Positions 25,895 to 33,799 of a stretch of DNA of 64,000 bases are shown one piece after another; the first letter of the stretch is position 1, and each line of letters opens with the position of its first letter. The stretch is from NCBI RefSeq assembly GCF_030697375.1, contig NZ_JAUYQD010000105.1, positions 1 to 64,000 of the forward strand. Reading direction: 5' to 3'. The stretch is from Rhodoferax sp. (GTDB taxonomy: Bacteria > Pseudomonadota > Gammaproteobacteria > Burkholderiales > Burkholderiaceae_C). Position numbers and translations under genes: made by a program. The notes below the pieces were generated by a model, which saw only the letters and a program-made list of their open reading frames with translations, was not told where the DNA came from and ran no database searches.

Positions 25895-28029
25895 CGACCG
25901 TGCGGCAGCCATCGCTTCCGCGCGGCTTGTGGCACCCCCGGCGCATCGGCTGGCGCCTGACCCTGGGTTTTGGCCTGCTGGTGCTGCTGATGTTGCTGGC
26001 CCTGGCCCAGGCCAGCTTCCAGATCCGCCACATCACGGGCATGACCCAGCGTTTTGCCACCGGGGACATGCAGCGCCTGCTGCGGGTGCAGGCCCTGTCC
26101 TTGCAAACCGAAGGGGTGGGCAGCGCCCTGAGCCGCTTGATGAATGCCCCCCGGGAAAACCGCGTGCTGGAGTACGCCGATGTGGACGAACGCAACCGGC
26201 GCATTGACGGCATCATCGAGTCGCTGGGCAAGGGGGCACTGGACCCTGCCCAGGAAGAAATCCTGCAGCGCCTGGTGGCCTGCCGGGCGATTTACGCGGA
26301 CGCCTTTATCGCCACCGTCGATCAAATCGAAGCAGACAACCTCAAGGCGGCCACCCGCGAGCTGAACCAGCAGGTGACCCCCGCGCTGAAGGCCATGCTG
26401 GTTGAGTCCAACGCCCTGCTGGCGCGCGAGCGCGAAAACATCGAGGCCGGTTTGGCGCAGGCGCAGGCCAGGTTTGAGCGGGTGGCCCAATGGGTGGGCG
26501 CACTGTCGGTGCTGGCGGTGGCTTTGGCGGCATGGCTGGGCTACCGCACCACGCAAAGTGTGGTGTTGCCCTTGGCGCAGCTGGAGTCGGCGGCGCGGCG
26601 CATTGCCGCAGGGGACTATGCCAGCCGCGTCTCCACCACCCGTGCCGAAGAGGTGGACCGCGTCGGCCAGGCCTTGAACACCATGACCGATGCCGTGGCC
26701 CAGCGCGAGCGGCAAATTGTGCAGCTGGCCTACCACGACCCACTCACCGATTTGCCCAACCGCACGGCCTTGCTCAACCCGCCCCACCCCCCCGACACTG
26801 CCTACAACGGCCTGGCCTTGATGGACCTGGCACGCCTCAAGGTCATCAATGAAACGCTGGGCTATGGCACCGGCGACACCCTGATCAAAGAACTGGCCTT
26901 GCGCGCCCGTACCGTGGTGCACGAGGCGGCTGCCCGCGGGCAAATAGGCCCCGCCCCGACCACGGCGCGTTTGTCGGGCGGCACCTTGGCGGTGGCCTTC
27001 ACCGCCGCCAACCGCGCGGCGGTGCAAGCCTTGCACGACCAGATGGAGCTGGCGCTGGCGGCACCCGCAGTCTGCGGTGGCCACAGCGTGGACTTGAGCG
27101 TGGCCTATGGCTTTGCCGACTCCGCCCCCGAGGGGGCCGCGCTGCCGGTGGTCACCTTGATGCGCAATGCCGAAGTGGCTTTGCACACCGCCAAGCGGGC
27201 GGCGGTGGGTTTTGCCTGGTACAGCGAAGCCCAGGAAGCCGCCCGGCTGAGTCACCTCAGCCTGGTCTCCGACCTGCGGGTGGCCGTGGCCACGTCGCAG
27301 TTGCAAATGTGGCTGCAGCCCAAGTTTTCTCTCCAGACCGGGCTGGCGGTGGGGGCCGAGGCCCTGGTGCGCTGGCAGCACCCGAGCCGTGGTTTTGTCT
27401 CCCCGGCCGAGTTTGTTCCCTTTGCCGAGCAAACCGGCTACATCAGCATGGTCACCAGCTGGATGCTGGAGCAGGCCCTGCGCACCCTGGCCCTGTGGGC
27501 GCCCCTCCACCCCGAACTCAGCATCGCGGTCAACATGAGCACCCGCGACCTGCTGGACCCGGAGTTTTGCCAGCGGGTGCAGCGCCTGATTACCCGCCAC
27601 GGCGTTGACCCCCACAGCCTGCGCCTGGAAATTGTCGAAAGCGGCCTGATGGACGACCCGCAAACCAGCGTGGCTGTGTTACACGCCTTGCGCGAGCTGG
27701 GTATTCGCCTGTCGATTGACGACTTTGGCACCGGTTATTCGTCCCTGGCCTACCTGCAAAAGCTGCCGGTGAGTGAGCTCAAGATCGACCGCAGCTTCAT
27801 CGACGGTATCGATGGCCAGCCCGGCACCCAGCGCCTGGTCAAGACCATGATTGAAATGGGCCACGGCATGGGCCTGATGGTCACCGCCGAAGGCGTGGAG
27901 ACCGAGGCCGAAAAAACCACCATCACCCGCTTGGGCTGCGACGTGATGCAGGGCTACCTGGGCAGCCGCCCCCTGCATGGGGCGGCGCTGCAGGCCTGGT
28001 TTGACGCCTTGCCCCCGGTGTCGGCCTGA
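25891..28029 (+). CDS. Membrane GGDEF/EAL protein, GGDEF degenerate
   Basis: The 712-residue protein probably acts as a c-di-GMP phosphodiesterase. It has a transmembrane helix near residues 20-42, a four-helix periplasmic sensor region, a second helix near 200-220, HAMP, a GGDEF domain in which the catalytic loop reads SGGTL, and an EAL domain with GAEALVRWQHP, DDFGTGYSSLAYL and EGVET intact. Loss of the GG(D/E)EF residues argues against cyclase activity. Its ATG (25891) overlaps the doxX stop, so it is cotranscribed with the bufferin genes. Confidence 0.88.
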   Translation: MTTVRQPSLPRGLWHPRRIGWRLTLGFGLLVLLMLLALAQASFQIRHITGMTQRFATGDMQRLLRVQALSLQTEGVGSALSRLMNAPRENRVLEYADVDERNRRIDGIIESLGKGALDPAQEEILQRLVACRAIYADAFIATVDQIEADNLKAATRELNQQVTPALKAMLVESNALLARERENIEAGLAQAQARFERVAQWVGALSVLAVALAAWLGYRTTQSVVLPLAQLESAARRIAAGDYASRVSTTRAEEVDRVGQALNTMTDAVAQRERQIVQLAYHDPLTDLPNRTALLNPPHPPDTAYNGLALMDLARLKVINETLGYGTGDTLIKELALRARTVVHEAAARGQIGPAPTTARLSGGTLAVAFTAANRAAVQALHDQMELALAAPAVCGGHSVDLSVAYGFADSAPEGAALPVVTLMRNAEVALHTAKRAAVGFAWYSEAQEAARLSHLSLVSDLRVAVATSQLQMWLQPKFSLQTGLAVGAEALVRWQHPSRGFVSPAEFVPFAEQTGYISMVTSWMLEQALRTLALWAPLHPELSIAVNMSTRDLLDPEFCQRVQRLITRHGVDPHSLRLEIVESGLMDDPQTSVAVLHALRELGIRLSIDDFGTGYSSLAYLQKLPVSELKIDRSFIDGIDGQPGTQRLVKTMIEMGHGMGLMVTAEGVETEAEKTTITRLGCDVMQGYLGSRPLHGAALQAWFDALPPVSA

Positions 28030-28225
28030 CGGTATGCGATGGCATAGGGGGCGCTGGCGCACCCGATTGCGAAAACTGCCAATACCTACTTGCCGGTACC
28101 CTTGACAAAAAGCAAATGCCGCAAAAAAGTTTCATGGATCATCGTGGCGTACCGGGTCAAAACTGTTTCGAACGGTCTAGGTTCTCTTGTGCAATCCATT
28201 GGCCGCGGGTACAGGGAGGACAGAA

Positions 28226-28513
28226 ATGAGGTTTTATCTCTTTGAACGCGGAGCGGCGGCACACATTCGCAAGTCCCGCGAATACCTGGAAGAAGCCCAT
28301 GTGCGACGGGTTGAGCACCAGGCGGCGGCCGAGCACCATGACGCGCTGTGCAAAATGTATGCAGAGCGGATCGCCCGCATCGAAGCGGAAATCGGCGAGG
28401 TGTTCCCGCTTCGTGCGGGCAATGCCCAGTTGGTTGCGGACGCCGGCAACGAAAGCGCCCGCTTGAAGTCCGATTCGGTGTTGATCTATCCGTCCCGGGC
28501 CTCACACGCCTGA
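28226..28513 (+). CDS. Small conserved hypothetical protein
   Basis: This 95-residue, His/Glu/Arg-rich protein starts MRFYLFERGAAAHIRKSREY and has a long amphipathic helix (residues 12-60) that could form a coiled coil. GGGAGGA lies just upstream of the ATG at 28226. There is no signal peptide and I do not recognise a family. Confidence 0.7.
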   Translation: MRFYLFERGAAAHIRKSREYLEEAHVRRVEHQAAAEHHDALCKMYAERIARIEAEIGEVFPLRAGNAQLVADAGNESARLKSDSVLIYPSRASHA

Positions 28514-28550
28514 AAGCAGGGCCGCACCCTGCCTGAGTGCCCGGTTTCTT

Positions 28551-28612
28551 AAGCAAAATAGCCTGCTATCCCCCGTGGAATATGCGCAGACAGCTACTGT
28601 TTTGATAGCAAC
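28551..28612 (-). repeat. Dispersed repeat, full copy 4
   Basis: On the minus strand it reads TTGCTATCAAAACAGTAGCT, continuing through CGCATATTCCACGGGGG to TATTTTGCTT. It lies just downstream of the small hypothetical gene and of the amtB 3' end. Confidence 0.75.
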
Positions 28613-28631
28613 GGCAGGGGCCTGAGGCCAC

Positions 28632-29834
28632 TCACCAGCTTGCCTCGCGATCCGGCGTGGCGCTGATTTTGTGGATGGACAGGTCGGCCCCGTCGTATTC
28701 TTCTTCCTGGCTCAGGCGCAAACCCAGCGTGGCCTTGAGGACGCCGTACACCAGCAGCCCACCCGCCACGGCCCAGGCGACACCCATGGCGGTACCGATC
28801 AGCTGGGCACCAAGGGTGACGCCACCCAGGCCGCCCAGGGCCTTGCTGCCAAAAATGCCCGCAGCAATACCGCCCCAGGTGCCGCACAGGCCATGCAGCG
28901 GCCAGACGCCCAGCACATCGTCGATCTTCCATTTGTTTTGCGTCAGCGTGAACATGAAGACGAAAATGGCACCGGCCACCGCCCCCACCACCAATGCACC
29001 CAATGGGTGCATCAGGTCGGAACCCGCGCACACCGCCACCAAGCCGGCCAGCGGGCCGTTGTGCACAAAACCGGGGTCATTCTTGCCCACCAGCAGGGCC
29101 GCCAGCGTGCCGCCCACCATGGCCAAGAGCGAGTTCACCGCCACCAGACCTGAGATTTTGTCCAGCGTTTGCGCACTCATCACATTGAAGCCAAACCAGC
29201 CCACGGTCAGCACCCAGGCGCCCAGGGCCAAAAAGGGAATGCTCGACGGGGGGTGGGCCGAAATGCCGCCGTCCTTGCGGTAGCGGTTGGCGCGGGCGCC
29301 CAGCAGCAAGACGGCGGGCAAGGCAATCCAGCCGCCCAGGGCGTGCACCACCACGCTGCCGGCAAAGTCGTGGAACTCTGCGCCGGTCAGCGCCTTGATC
29401 CAGGCCTGCACGCCAAAGTGCTGGTTCCAGACGATGCCTTCAAAGAAGGGGTAGACAAAACCGACGATCACGGCGGTGGCGATCAGCTGCGGCCAGAACT
29501 TGGCGCGCTCGGCAATGCCGCCCGAGATGATGGCGGGAATCGCCGCCGCAAAGGTCAGCAGGAAGAAGAACTTGACCAACTCATAACCATTCTTGGCGGC
29601 CAACACTTCCGCACCCACAAAGAAGCTGGTGCCGTAGGCCACGCCATACCCCACCATGAAATAGACCACGGTGGACACGGAAAAGTCCACCAGGATCTTG
29701 ACCAGCGCATTGACCTGGTTTTTGCGGCGCACAGTGCCGAGCTCCAGAAATGCAAAACCTGCGTGCATGGCCAGCACCATGATCGCGCCGAGAAGGATGA
29801 ACAGGGTGTCTGCGCCCTGTTTTAGTGCTTCCAT
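28632..29834 (-). CDS. amtB: Ammonium transporter AmtB
   Basis: AmtB conducts ammonium into the cell and supports growth at low nitrogen. The 400-residue protein has eleven predicted helices, the twin-His pore residues in VVVHALGGW and WPLHGLCGTWGG, and the conserved FFEGIVWN and GGIAAGIFG stretches. The ATG at 29834 has AGAGG upstream and excludes an unlikely 48-residue upstream extension. No glnK is next to it, unlike many amtB loci. A sigma54 promoter lies 85 bp upstream. Confidence 0.94.
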   Translation of the reverse strand: MEALKQGADTLFILLGAIMVLAMHAGFAFLELGTVRRKNQVNALVKILVDFSVSTVVYFMVGYGVAYGTSFFVGAEVLAAKNGYELVKFFFLLTFAAAIPAIISGGIAERAKFWPQLIATAVIVGFVYPFFEGIVWNQHFGVQAWIKALTGAEFHDFAGSVVVHALGGWIALPAVLLLGARANRYRKDGGISAHPPSSIPFLALGAWVLTVGWFGFNVMSAQTLDKISGLVAVNSLLAMVGGTLAALLVGKNDPGFVHNGPLAGLVAVCAGSDLMHPLGALVVGAVAGAIFVFMFTLTQNKWKIDDVLGVWPLHGLCGTWGGIAAGIFGSKALGGLGGVTLGAQLIGTAMGVAWAVAGGLLVYGVLKATLGLRLSQEEEYDGADLSIHKISATPDREASW

Positions 29835-29877
29835 GAGAACCTCTTTGGGTGAAATGGGGAGTGAAGTGATTGTTCTT

Positions 29878-29911
29878 GGTGCGTTTTTATCAAAAATTGC
29901 AAAAACGCACC
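29878..29911. repeat. 11-bp perfect inverted repeat in the amtB leader
   Basis: GGTGCGTTTTT at 29878-29888 and AAAAACGCACC at 29901-29911 are exact complements separated by 12 bases. The outer arm overlaps the predicted amtB transcription start, so the 5' end of the mRNA could fold into a hairpin, or the repeat could bind a dimeric regulator. Confidence 0.7.
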
Positions 29912-29918
29912 AAACTAA

Positions 29919-29934
29919 AGCAAAAACCAAGCCA
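29919..29934 (-). promoter_or_regulatory. Sigma54 (-24/-12) promoter of amtB
   Basis: On the minus strand TGGCTTGGTTTTTGCT has GG and GC with the required 10-base spacing. It points at amtB, with a predicted start near 29908. A GGTGCA half-site resembling NtrC sites lies further upstream at about 29991-29996. Nitrogen-limitation control through NtrC is likely. Confidence 0.75.
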
Positions 29935-30021
29935 ATTATCAAAAATGCGCCCACAAATGTGCAAAAAGTGGTGGCCACGGCCTGCGTCCATGCACCAAAG
30001 GACAGCGGGTACTATTGCGCA

Positions 30022-30579
30022 ATGGAAGCTTTTCTCGTCTCCACCGGTATCGTGGCCCTGGCCGAAATGGGGGACAAGACCCAACTGCTGGCACTCATCC
30101 TCGCGGTTCGATTTCGCAAACCCTGGCCCATCGTGCTGGGCATATGGGTCGCCACCCTCGCCAACCATGGGCTGGCGGGCGCGCTCGGTGCCTGGCTGAC
30201 CACGGCACTGGGCCCCGTTGTGTTGCGCTGGGTGCTGGGGGCTTCCTTCATCGCCATGGCGGTGTGGATGCTGATTCCCGACAAGATGGAAGACGCAGAC
30301 GCGAACGGTGCACCCCGCTTTGGCGTGTTTGGCACCACGGTCATTGCCTTTTTCCTGGCGGAGATGGGGGACAAGACGCAGGTCGCCACCGTGATGCTGG
30401 CGGCACGCTTCGACGCGTATGCCTGGGTAGTCGCAGGCACCACGCTGGGCATGATGCTGGCCAATGCACCGGTGGTCTGGCTGGGTGAGCGCATGACCCG
30501 CCTGGTGCCGCTGCGCACCGTGCACCTGGTGTCGGCGTGCATCTTCCTCGGCCTGGGGCTGTTGGCCCTGCTGGGCTAA
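30022..30579 (+). CDS. GDT1/TMEM165-family transporter (probable Mn2+ exporter)
   Basis: The 185-residue protein has six predicted membrane helices and the two family signature motifs EMGDKTQ, at ALAEMGDKTQLL near the N-terminus and FLAEMGDKTQVAT after the middle. Bacterial members such as MneA export manganese. The ATG at 30022 is chosen because the first EMGDKTQ then falls in helix 1; a longer in-frame extension upstream overlaps the amtB promoter and is unlikely. It is divergent from amtB. Confidence 0.9.
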   Translation: MEAFLVSTGIVALAEMGDKTQLLALILAVRFRKPWPIVLGIWVATLANHGLAGALGAWLTTALGPVVLRWVLGASFIAMAVWMLIPDKMEDADANGAPRFGVFGTTVIAFFLAEMGDKTQVATVMLAARFDAYAWVVAGTTLGMMLANAPVVWLGERMTRLVPLRTVHLVSACIFLGLGLLALLG

Positions 30580-30591
30580 GCCAGCGTGCTT

Positions 30592-30654
30592 TTGCTATGA
30601 AAAAGGTAGCTGCTTGCGCACTGTTCTCGGGGGCTACAGGCCTATTTGGCTTGC
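30592..30654 (+). repeat. Dispersed repeat, full copy 5
   Basis: TTGCTATGAAAAAGGTAGCT, then TGCTTGCGCACTG, CGGGGGCTACAGGCC and TATTTGGCTT. This is a full-length copy. The remaining gap to 30927 holds no gene I can support; it is less GC-rich than its surroundings. Confidence 0.8.
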
Positions 30655-30927
30655 AAATCCGTGCATGGTGCCTGCCCCGCATATGCCAATCGGCTTTTGG
30701 GCGTGGCCGACTGGTGTGGCCGCAATGGCAGTCAGGAAACACCCCAAGCACGGTCATAATTCGACCAAATCAAGGGGAGTGAGGCTTTCAATCCCCTTGT
30801 CGTGATTGCCTCAGCAGGCGGTCCAGTTCAACATGGTTTATTTGCTGCGGGAGGCGTACATGGTTACTACAAATATTGCGGCGCGGCGGATAAACGTTAA
30901 TCGCTATGCGCTTGCGAAAGGAACGAG

Positions 30928-31539
30928 ATGGGCCTCTATGTACATAGCTTGAGCCGTCTTCCACTCGGGCTGGAACGGGACTACTACCTCTATGTCCTGG
31001 ACTACGGGTGGGAAGAGCCACTTGGGGATGCGTTGCACGCGAATTTCCGGCGCATGGCTGACCTGGCCGCGAAGAATAAAGCCATTGTTGTTGCTGGTAC
31101 CGATTCAAGAGCGTTTGCTGATGAAATTCTGTCCGTACACGTCGATGATCCTCAATTTTCCTGGACGCAGGTGAATGGGGAAAGCGGGGAGGAAGTCCTG
31201 CCTGCGCTAATGATCTCCACCATCCATCCGCAAAAGTTCAAAGTAGAGGTTCCAGGGTACAGGCCACGTAAAGTCGGAAAAGGAATCGCAGACGAACGGC
31301 TGATTCTTATTCCATTGCGCGATCTGTGCAAAGATTCAACGGAAGTTGTCGCACTTATCGAGCGCATCTTCCGTGACATCGCTGCAAAGAAGCCACTTGT
31401 TGACTTCGCCATTGCAAAGGAAATCAAAGCTGGCAGCGGCGCGGCCTACTCTGACGCCTTCATTCTCAAGCCGGCACTTTGGGGGATGGGGGTGGATTTG
31501 AAGGAGCTCGCAAAATCATGGAAAGCGAAGCGCGCATAA
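30928..31539 (+). CDS. Hypothetical protein, compositionally distinct
   Basis: The 203-residue soluble protein (MGLYVHSLSRLPLGLERDYYLY start) is not of a family I recognise. It looks alpha/beta with no signal peptide or membrane helices. GAAAGGAACGAG precedes the ATG. Its codon use is visibly less GC-rich than adjacent genes, and an imperfect palindrome follows the stop. Together these suggest a horizontally acquired single gene. Confidence 0.75.
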   Translation: MGLYVHSLSRLPLGLERDYYLYVLDYGWEEPLGDALHANFRRMADLAAKNKAIVVAGTDSRAFADEILSVHVDDPQFSWTQVNGESGEEVLPALMISTIHPQKFKVEVPGYRPRKVGKGIADERLILIPLRDLCKDSTEVVALIERIFRDIAAKKPLVDFAIAKEIKAGSGAAYSDAFILKPALWGMGVDLKELAKSWKAKRA

Positions 31540-31620
31540 CGGTCGCCCAACGCGGACACGTAACGGGAGAATGCCGCTACGCGGCGGGTGTTGCGTGCCG
31601 GTCACCTTCGACGTAAGTAT
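31535..31620 (+). repeat. Imperfect palindrome after the hypothetical gene (attC-like?)
   Basis: GACACGTAAC (31555-31564) can pair with GTTGCGTGCC (31590-31599), enclosing the hairpin GCCGCTACGCGGC (31573-31585). The nested layout just past a stop codon recalls integron attC sites, but the expected GTTRRRY core is not present in clear form. Confidence 0.3.
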
Positions 31621-31640
31621 CTCAACCCACCCCCTTCACC

Positions 31641-31919
31641 ATGTGCCGCAGCATCAAGACCCTTTTCAACTTTGAACCACCGGCCACTGAGTTAGAGATT
31701 CGGGATGCCTCGCTGCAGTTTGTCCGCAAGCTCAGTGGGTTCGCCGTCCCGTCCAAGGCCAACGAAGCCGCATTTGACGCAGCCGTCGAGGAAGTCGCCG
31801 CTTCGGCGCGCCGCCTGATTGCGGGGCTGGTCACGAACGCGGAACCCAAGAACCGGGAGGCGGAGGCGGCCAAGGCACGCGAGCGGTCCACCCAACGTTT
31901 TGGCACGGGCACACGGTAG
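31641..31919 (+). CDS. DUF2277 family protein
   Basis: The 92-residue protein begins MCRSIKTLFNFEPPATELEI and contains LQFVRKLSGF...PSKANEAAFD, the pattern of DUF2277. It is Arg/Lys/Glu-rich at the C-terminus. Function is unknown; soluble and small. Confidence 0.88.
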   Translation: MCRSIKTLFNFEPPATELEIRDASLQFVRKLSGFAVPSKANEAAFDAAVEEVAASARRLIAGLVTNAEPKNREAEAAKARERSTQRFGTGTR

Positions 31920-31961
31920 TTTTCCTGCCGCCATGGTCTTCAAAAACCAAGATTGCTATAC

Positions 31962-32021
31962 TTGCACGGCGCCGATTTGCTACAGCTTGCGGGCGCTTAA
32001 TAAGTTCAGCTAAAGACGCCA
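31962..32021 (+). ncRNA. SAM-II riboswitch aptamer upstream of metX
   Basis: The P1 helix pairs GCGCC (31969-31973) with GGCGC (31992-31996). GATTT in the loop can pair with AAGTT (32003-32006 region) to make the H-type pseudoknot. The conserved CTTGC, AATAA and GCTAAAGA segments fall in the SAM-II order and spacing. SAM-II aptamers occur in alpha- and some betaproteobacteria ahead of metX/metA and repress on SAM binding. Its position directly before metX fits. Confidence 0.82.
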
Positions 32022-32024
32022 GCC

Positions 32025-32060
32025 AACCCGGTTTCGCCTTTAGCGTTGCCGGGTTTTTTT
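32025..32060 (+). terminator. Intrinsic terminator ending at the metX ATG
   Basis: AACCCGG (32025-32031) pairs with CCGGGTT (32049-32055), followed by a run of T up to 32060, with the metX ATG at 32061. CGCCTTTAGC inside the loop (32035-32044) can pair with GCTAAAGACG of the aptamer (32009-32018). That gives a mutually exclusive anti-terminator, so SAM binding should favour termination. Confidence 0.75.
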
Positions 32061-33206
32061 ATGTTTGCCACACCACAGTCCATGCATTTTGCGCAAGCGC
32101 TGCCCTTGCAAAGCGGCGCGTCCTTGCGTGAGTATTCTCTGAGTTATGAAACCTACGGCACGCTCAATGCCGACCGGTCCAACGCGGTGCTGGTCTGCCA
32201 TGCGCTCAATGCCTCCCACCATGTGGCGGGCGTGTATGCCGGGCAGGCCAAGAGCGAAGGCTGGTGGGACAACATGATCGGGCCGGGCAAGGCGCTCGAT
32301 ACCAACACCTTCTTTGTCATTGGCGTCAACAACCTGGGCTCTTGTTTTGGTTCCACCGGACCCATGCACACCAACCCGGACAGCGGCCAAATCTACGGTG
32401 CGGACTTCCCCGTGGTCACCGTGGAAGACTGGGTCGATGCGCAGGCCCGGCTGCTGGACGCCCTGGGCATCCAGACCCTGGCGGCGGTGATGGGGGGCAG
32501 TCTGGGCGGCATGCAGGCCCTGAGCTGGACACTGCAATACCCGGACCGGGTGCGCCACGCCGTGGTGGTGGCCAGTGCGCCCAACCTGACGGCGGAGAAC
32601 ATCGCCTTCAACGAAGTGGCCCGGCGCGCCATCGTGACCGACCCCGACTTCCATGGCGGGCATTTCTACGCACAGGGCACGGTCCCCAAGCGCGGCCTGC
32701 GCATCGCCCGCATGATCGGCCACATCACCTACCTCAGCGACGATGTGATGAACGAAAAGTTTGGCCGCCAGTTGCGAGAGACTGTGCTGGACAGCGCCAG
32801 CGGCTACCGGTATTCAACGCAAGAGGTGGAGTTCCAGATCGAGAGCTACCTGCGCTACCAGGGCGACAAGTTTGCCGAGTACTTTGACGCCAACACCTAT
32901 TTGCTGATCACCCGGGCGCTCGATTACTTCGACCCAGCCCGACGCTATGGCGGTGATTTGAGCCAAGCCCTGGCGCGCGCCAGCTGCAAGTTTTTGCTGG
33001 TGAGTTTCACCACCGACTGGCGCTTTTCCCCCAAACGCAGCCGCGAGATCGTCAAGGCGCTGCTGGACAACAAACGCGACGTGAGCTACGCCGAGATCGA
33101 CGCACCCCACGGACATGATGCCTTTTTGCTCGATGACCCCCGGTACATGGGTGTAGTCAGCTCCTATTTTGATAGCGTTAGTAAAACTTTGGGGGCCACA
33201 GCATGA
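32061..33206 (+). CDS. metX: Homoserine O-acyltransferase MetX
   Basis: MetX acylates homoserine with acetyl- or succinyl-CoA, the entry to methionine synthesis. The 381-residue alpha/beta-hydrolase-fold protein has the nucleophile elbow GGSLGGMQAL, CHALNASHH, and the C-terminal Asp/His of the triad in APHGHDAFL. ATG 32061 follows the riboswitch terminator directly; ATG 32082 (MHFAQAL) is an alternative. The last codons overlap a variant of the dispersed repeat, and the stop overlaps metW (ATGA). Confidence 0.93.
   Translation: MFATPQSMHFAQALPLQSGASLREYSLSYETYGTLNADRSNAVLVCHALNASHHVAGVYAGQAKSEGWWDNMIGPGKALDTNTFFVIGVNNLGSCFGSTGPMHTNPDSGQIYGADFPVVTVEDWVDAQARLLDALGIQTLAAVMGGSLGGMQALSWTLQYPDRVRHAVVVASAPNLTAENIAFNEVARRAIVTDPDFHGGHFYAQGTVPKRGLRIARMIGHITYLSDDVMNEKFGRQLRETVLDSASGYRYSTQEVEFQIESYLRYQGDKFAEYFDANTYLLITRALDYFDPARRYGGDLSQALARASCKFLLVSFTTDWRFSPKRSREIVKALLDNKRDVSYAEIDAPHGHDAFLLDDPRYMGVVSSYFDSVSKTLGATA
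33157..33204 (+). repeat. Dispersed repeat variant at the metX 3' end, copy 6
   Basis: CAGCTCCTATTTTGATAGCG, then TTAGTAAAAC and TTTGGGGGCCACAG resemble the family core with changes. It encodes the metX C-terminus (SSYFDSVSKTLGATA). Confidence 0.5.
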
Positions 33207-33784
33207 GCAATGACGCCAATTTGCAAGCCATTGCCCGCCTGGTGCCCGAAGGCGCCCGTGTGTTGGACCTGGGCTGCGGCGACGGCGCCCTCTTGGACCA
33301 TTTGCAGCGCCACCGCCAGTGCACCGGCTACGGCGTGGAGATCGCCGACGCCAATGTGCTGGCCTGTGTGCAGCGCGGCGTCAACGTCATCCAGCTCAAT
33401 CTGGACGAAGGCCTGGCCCTGTTTGACGATGCCTCCTTTGACGTGGTGCTGCAGATCGACACCTTGCAGCATTTGCGCAATGCTGAGGTGATGCTGCGCG
33501 AGACCGTGCGTGTGGGGCGCATGGGCATCGTGGCCTTTCCCAATTTTGCGCACTGGCCCAACCGCCTGAGCGTGCTCCGGGGCCGCATGCCGGTGACCAA
33601 GCGCCTGCCCTACCAGTGGTACGACACACCCAACATCCGCGTCGGCACCCATGCCGACCTGGCGCTGTTGGCCCAGCGCAACGGTCTCAAGGTACTGGAC
33701 AGTTTTGGCATCCAGAATGGTGATACGGTGCGTTTTGCCCCCAATTTGCTGGCCGGCACCTCGGTCTACCAGTTGTCACGTTGA
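33203..33784 (+). CDS. metW: Methionine biosynthesis protein MetW
   Basis: MetW is a SAM-methyltransferase-fold protein always found beside metX in these bacteria and needed for full MetX activity. The 193-residue protein has LDLGCGDGALLDHL (motif I) near residue 22, VLQIDTLQHLRN, and the MetW-specific GIVAFPNFAHWPNRL and KRLPYQWYDTPNI. It overlaps metX by four bases. Confidence 0.94.
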   Translation: MSNDANLQAIARLVPEGARVLDLGCGDGALLDHLQRHRQCTGYGVEIADANVLACVQRGVNVIQLNLDEGLALFDDASFDVVLQIDTLQHLRNAEVMLRETVRVGRMGIVAFPNFAHWPNRLSVLRGRMPVTKRLPYQWYDTPNIRVGTHADLALLAQRNGLKVLDSFGIQNGDTVRFAPNLLAGTSVYQLSR

Positions 33785-33799
33785 ACTCAGGATCTCCCC

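Noticed and set aside
25429..27663. 744-codon open frame antisense to the buf-linked GGDEF/EAL gene
   Set aside because: Shadow frame rich in Gly, Gln and His with no domain; the forward gene has clear motifs.
29899..29914. TGGTGCGTTTTTGCAA on the minus strand as the amtB sigma54 promoter
   Set aside because: GG-GC spacing is nine, one short; the element at 29919-29934 has correct spacing.
29985..30021. Full NtrC site upstream of amtB
   Set aside because: Only one GGTGCA half-site; the partner half does not match at the required spacing.
30598..30700. Small open frame starting MKKVAACALF in the gap after the GDT1 gene
   Set aside because: It is the translated dispersed repeat with no ribosome binding site; not a gene.
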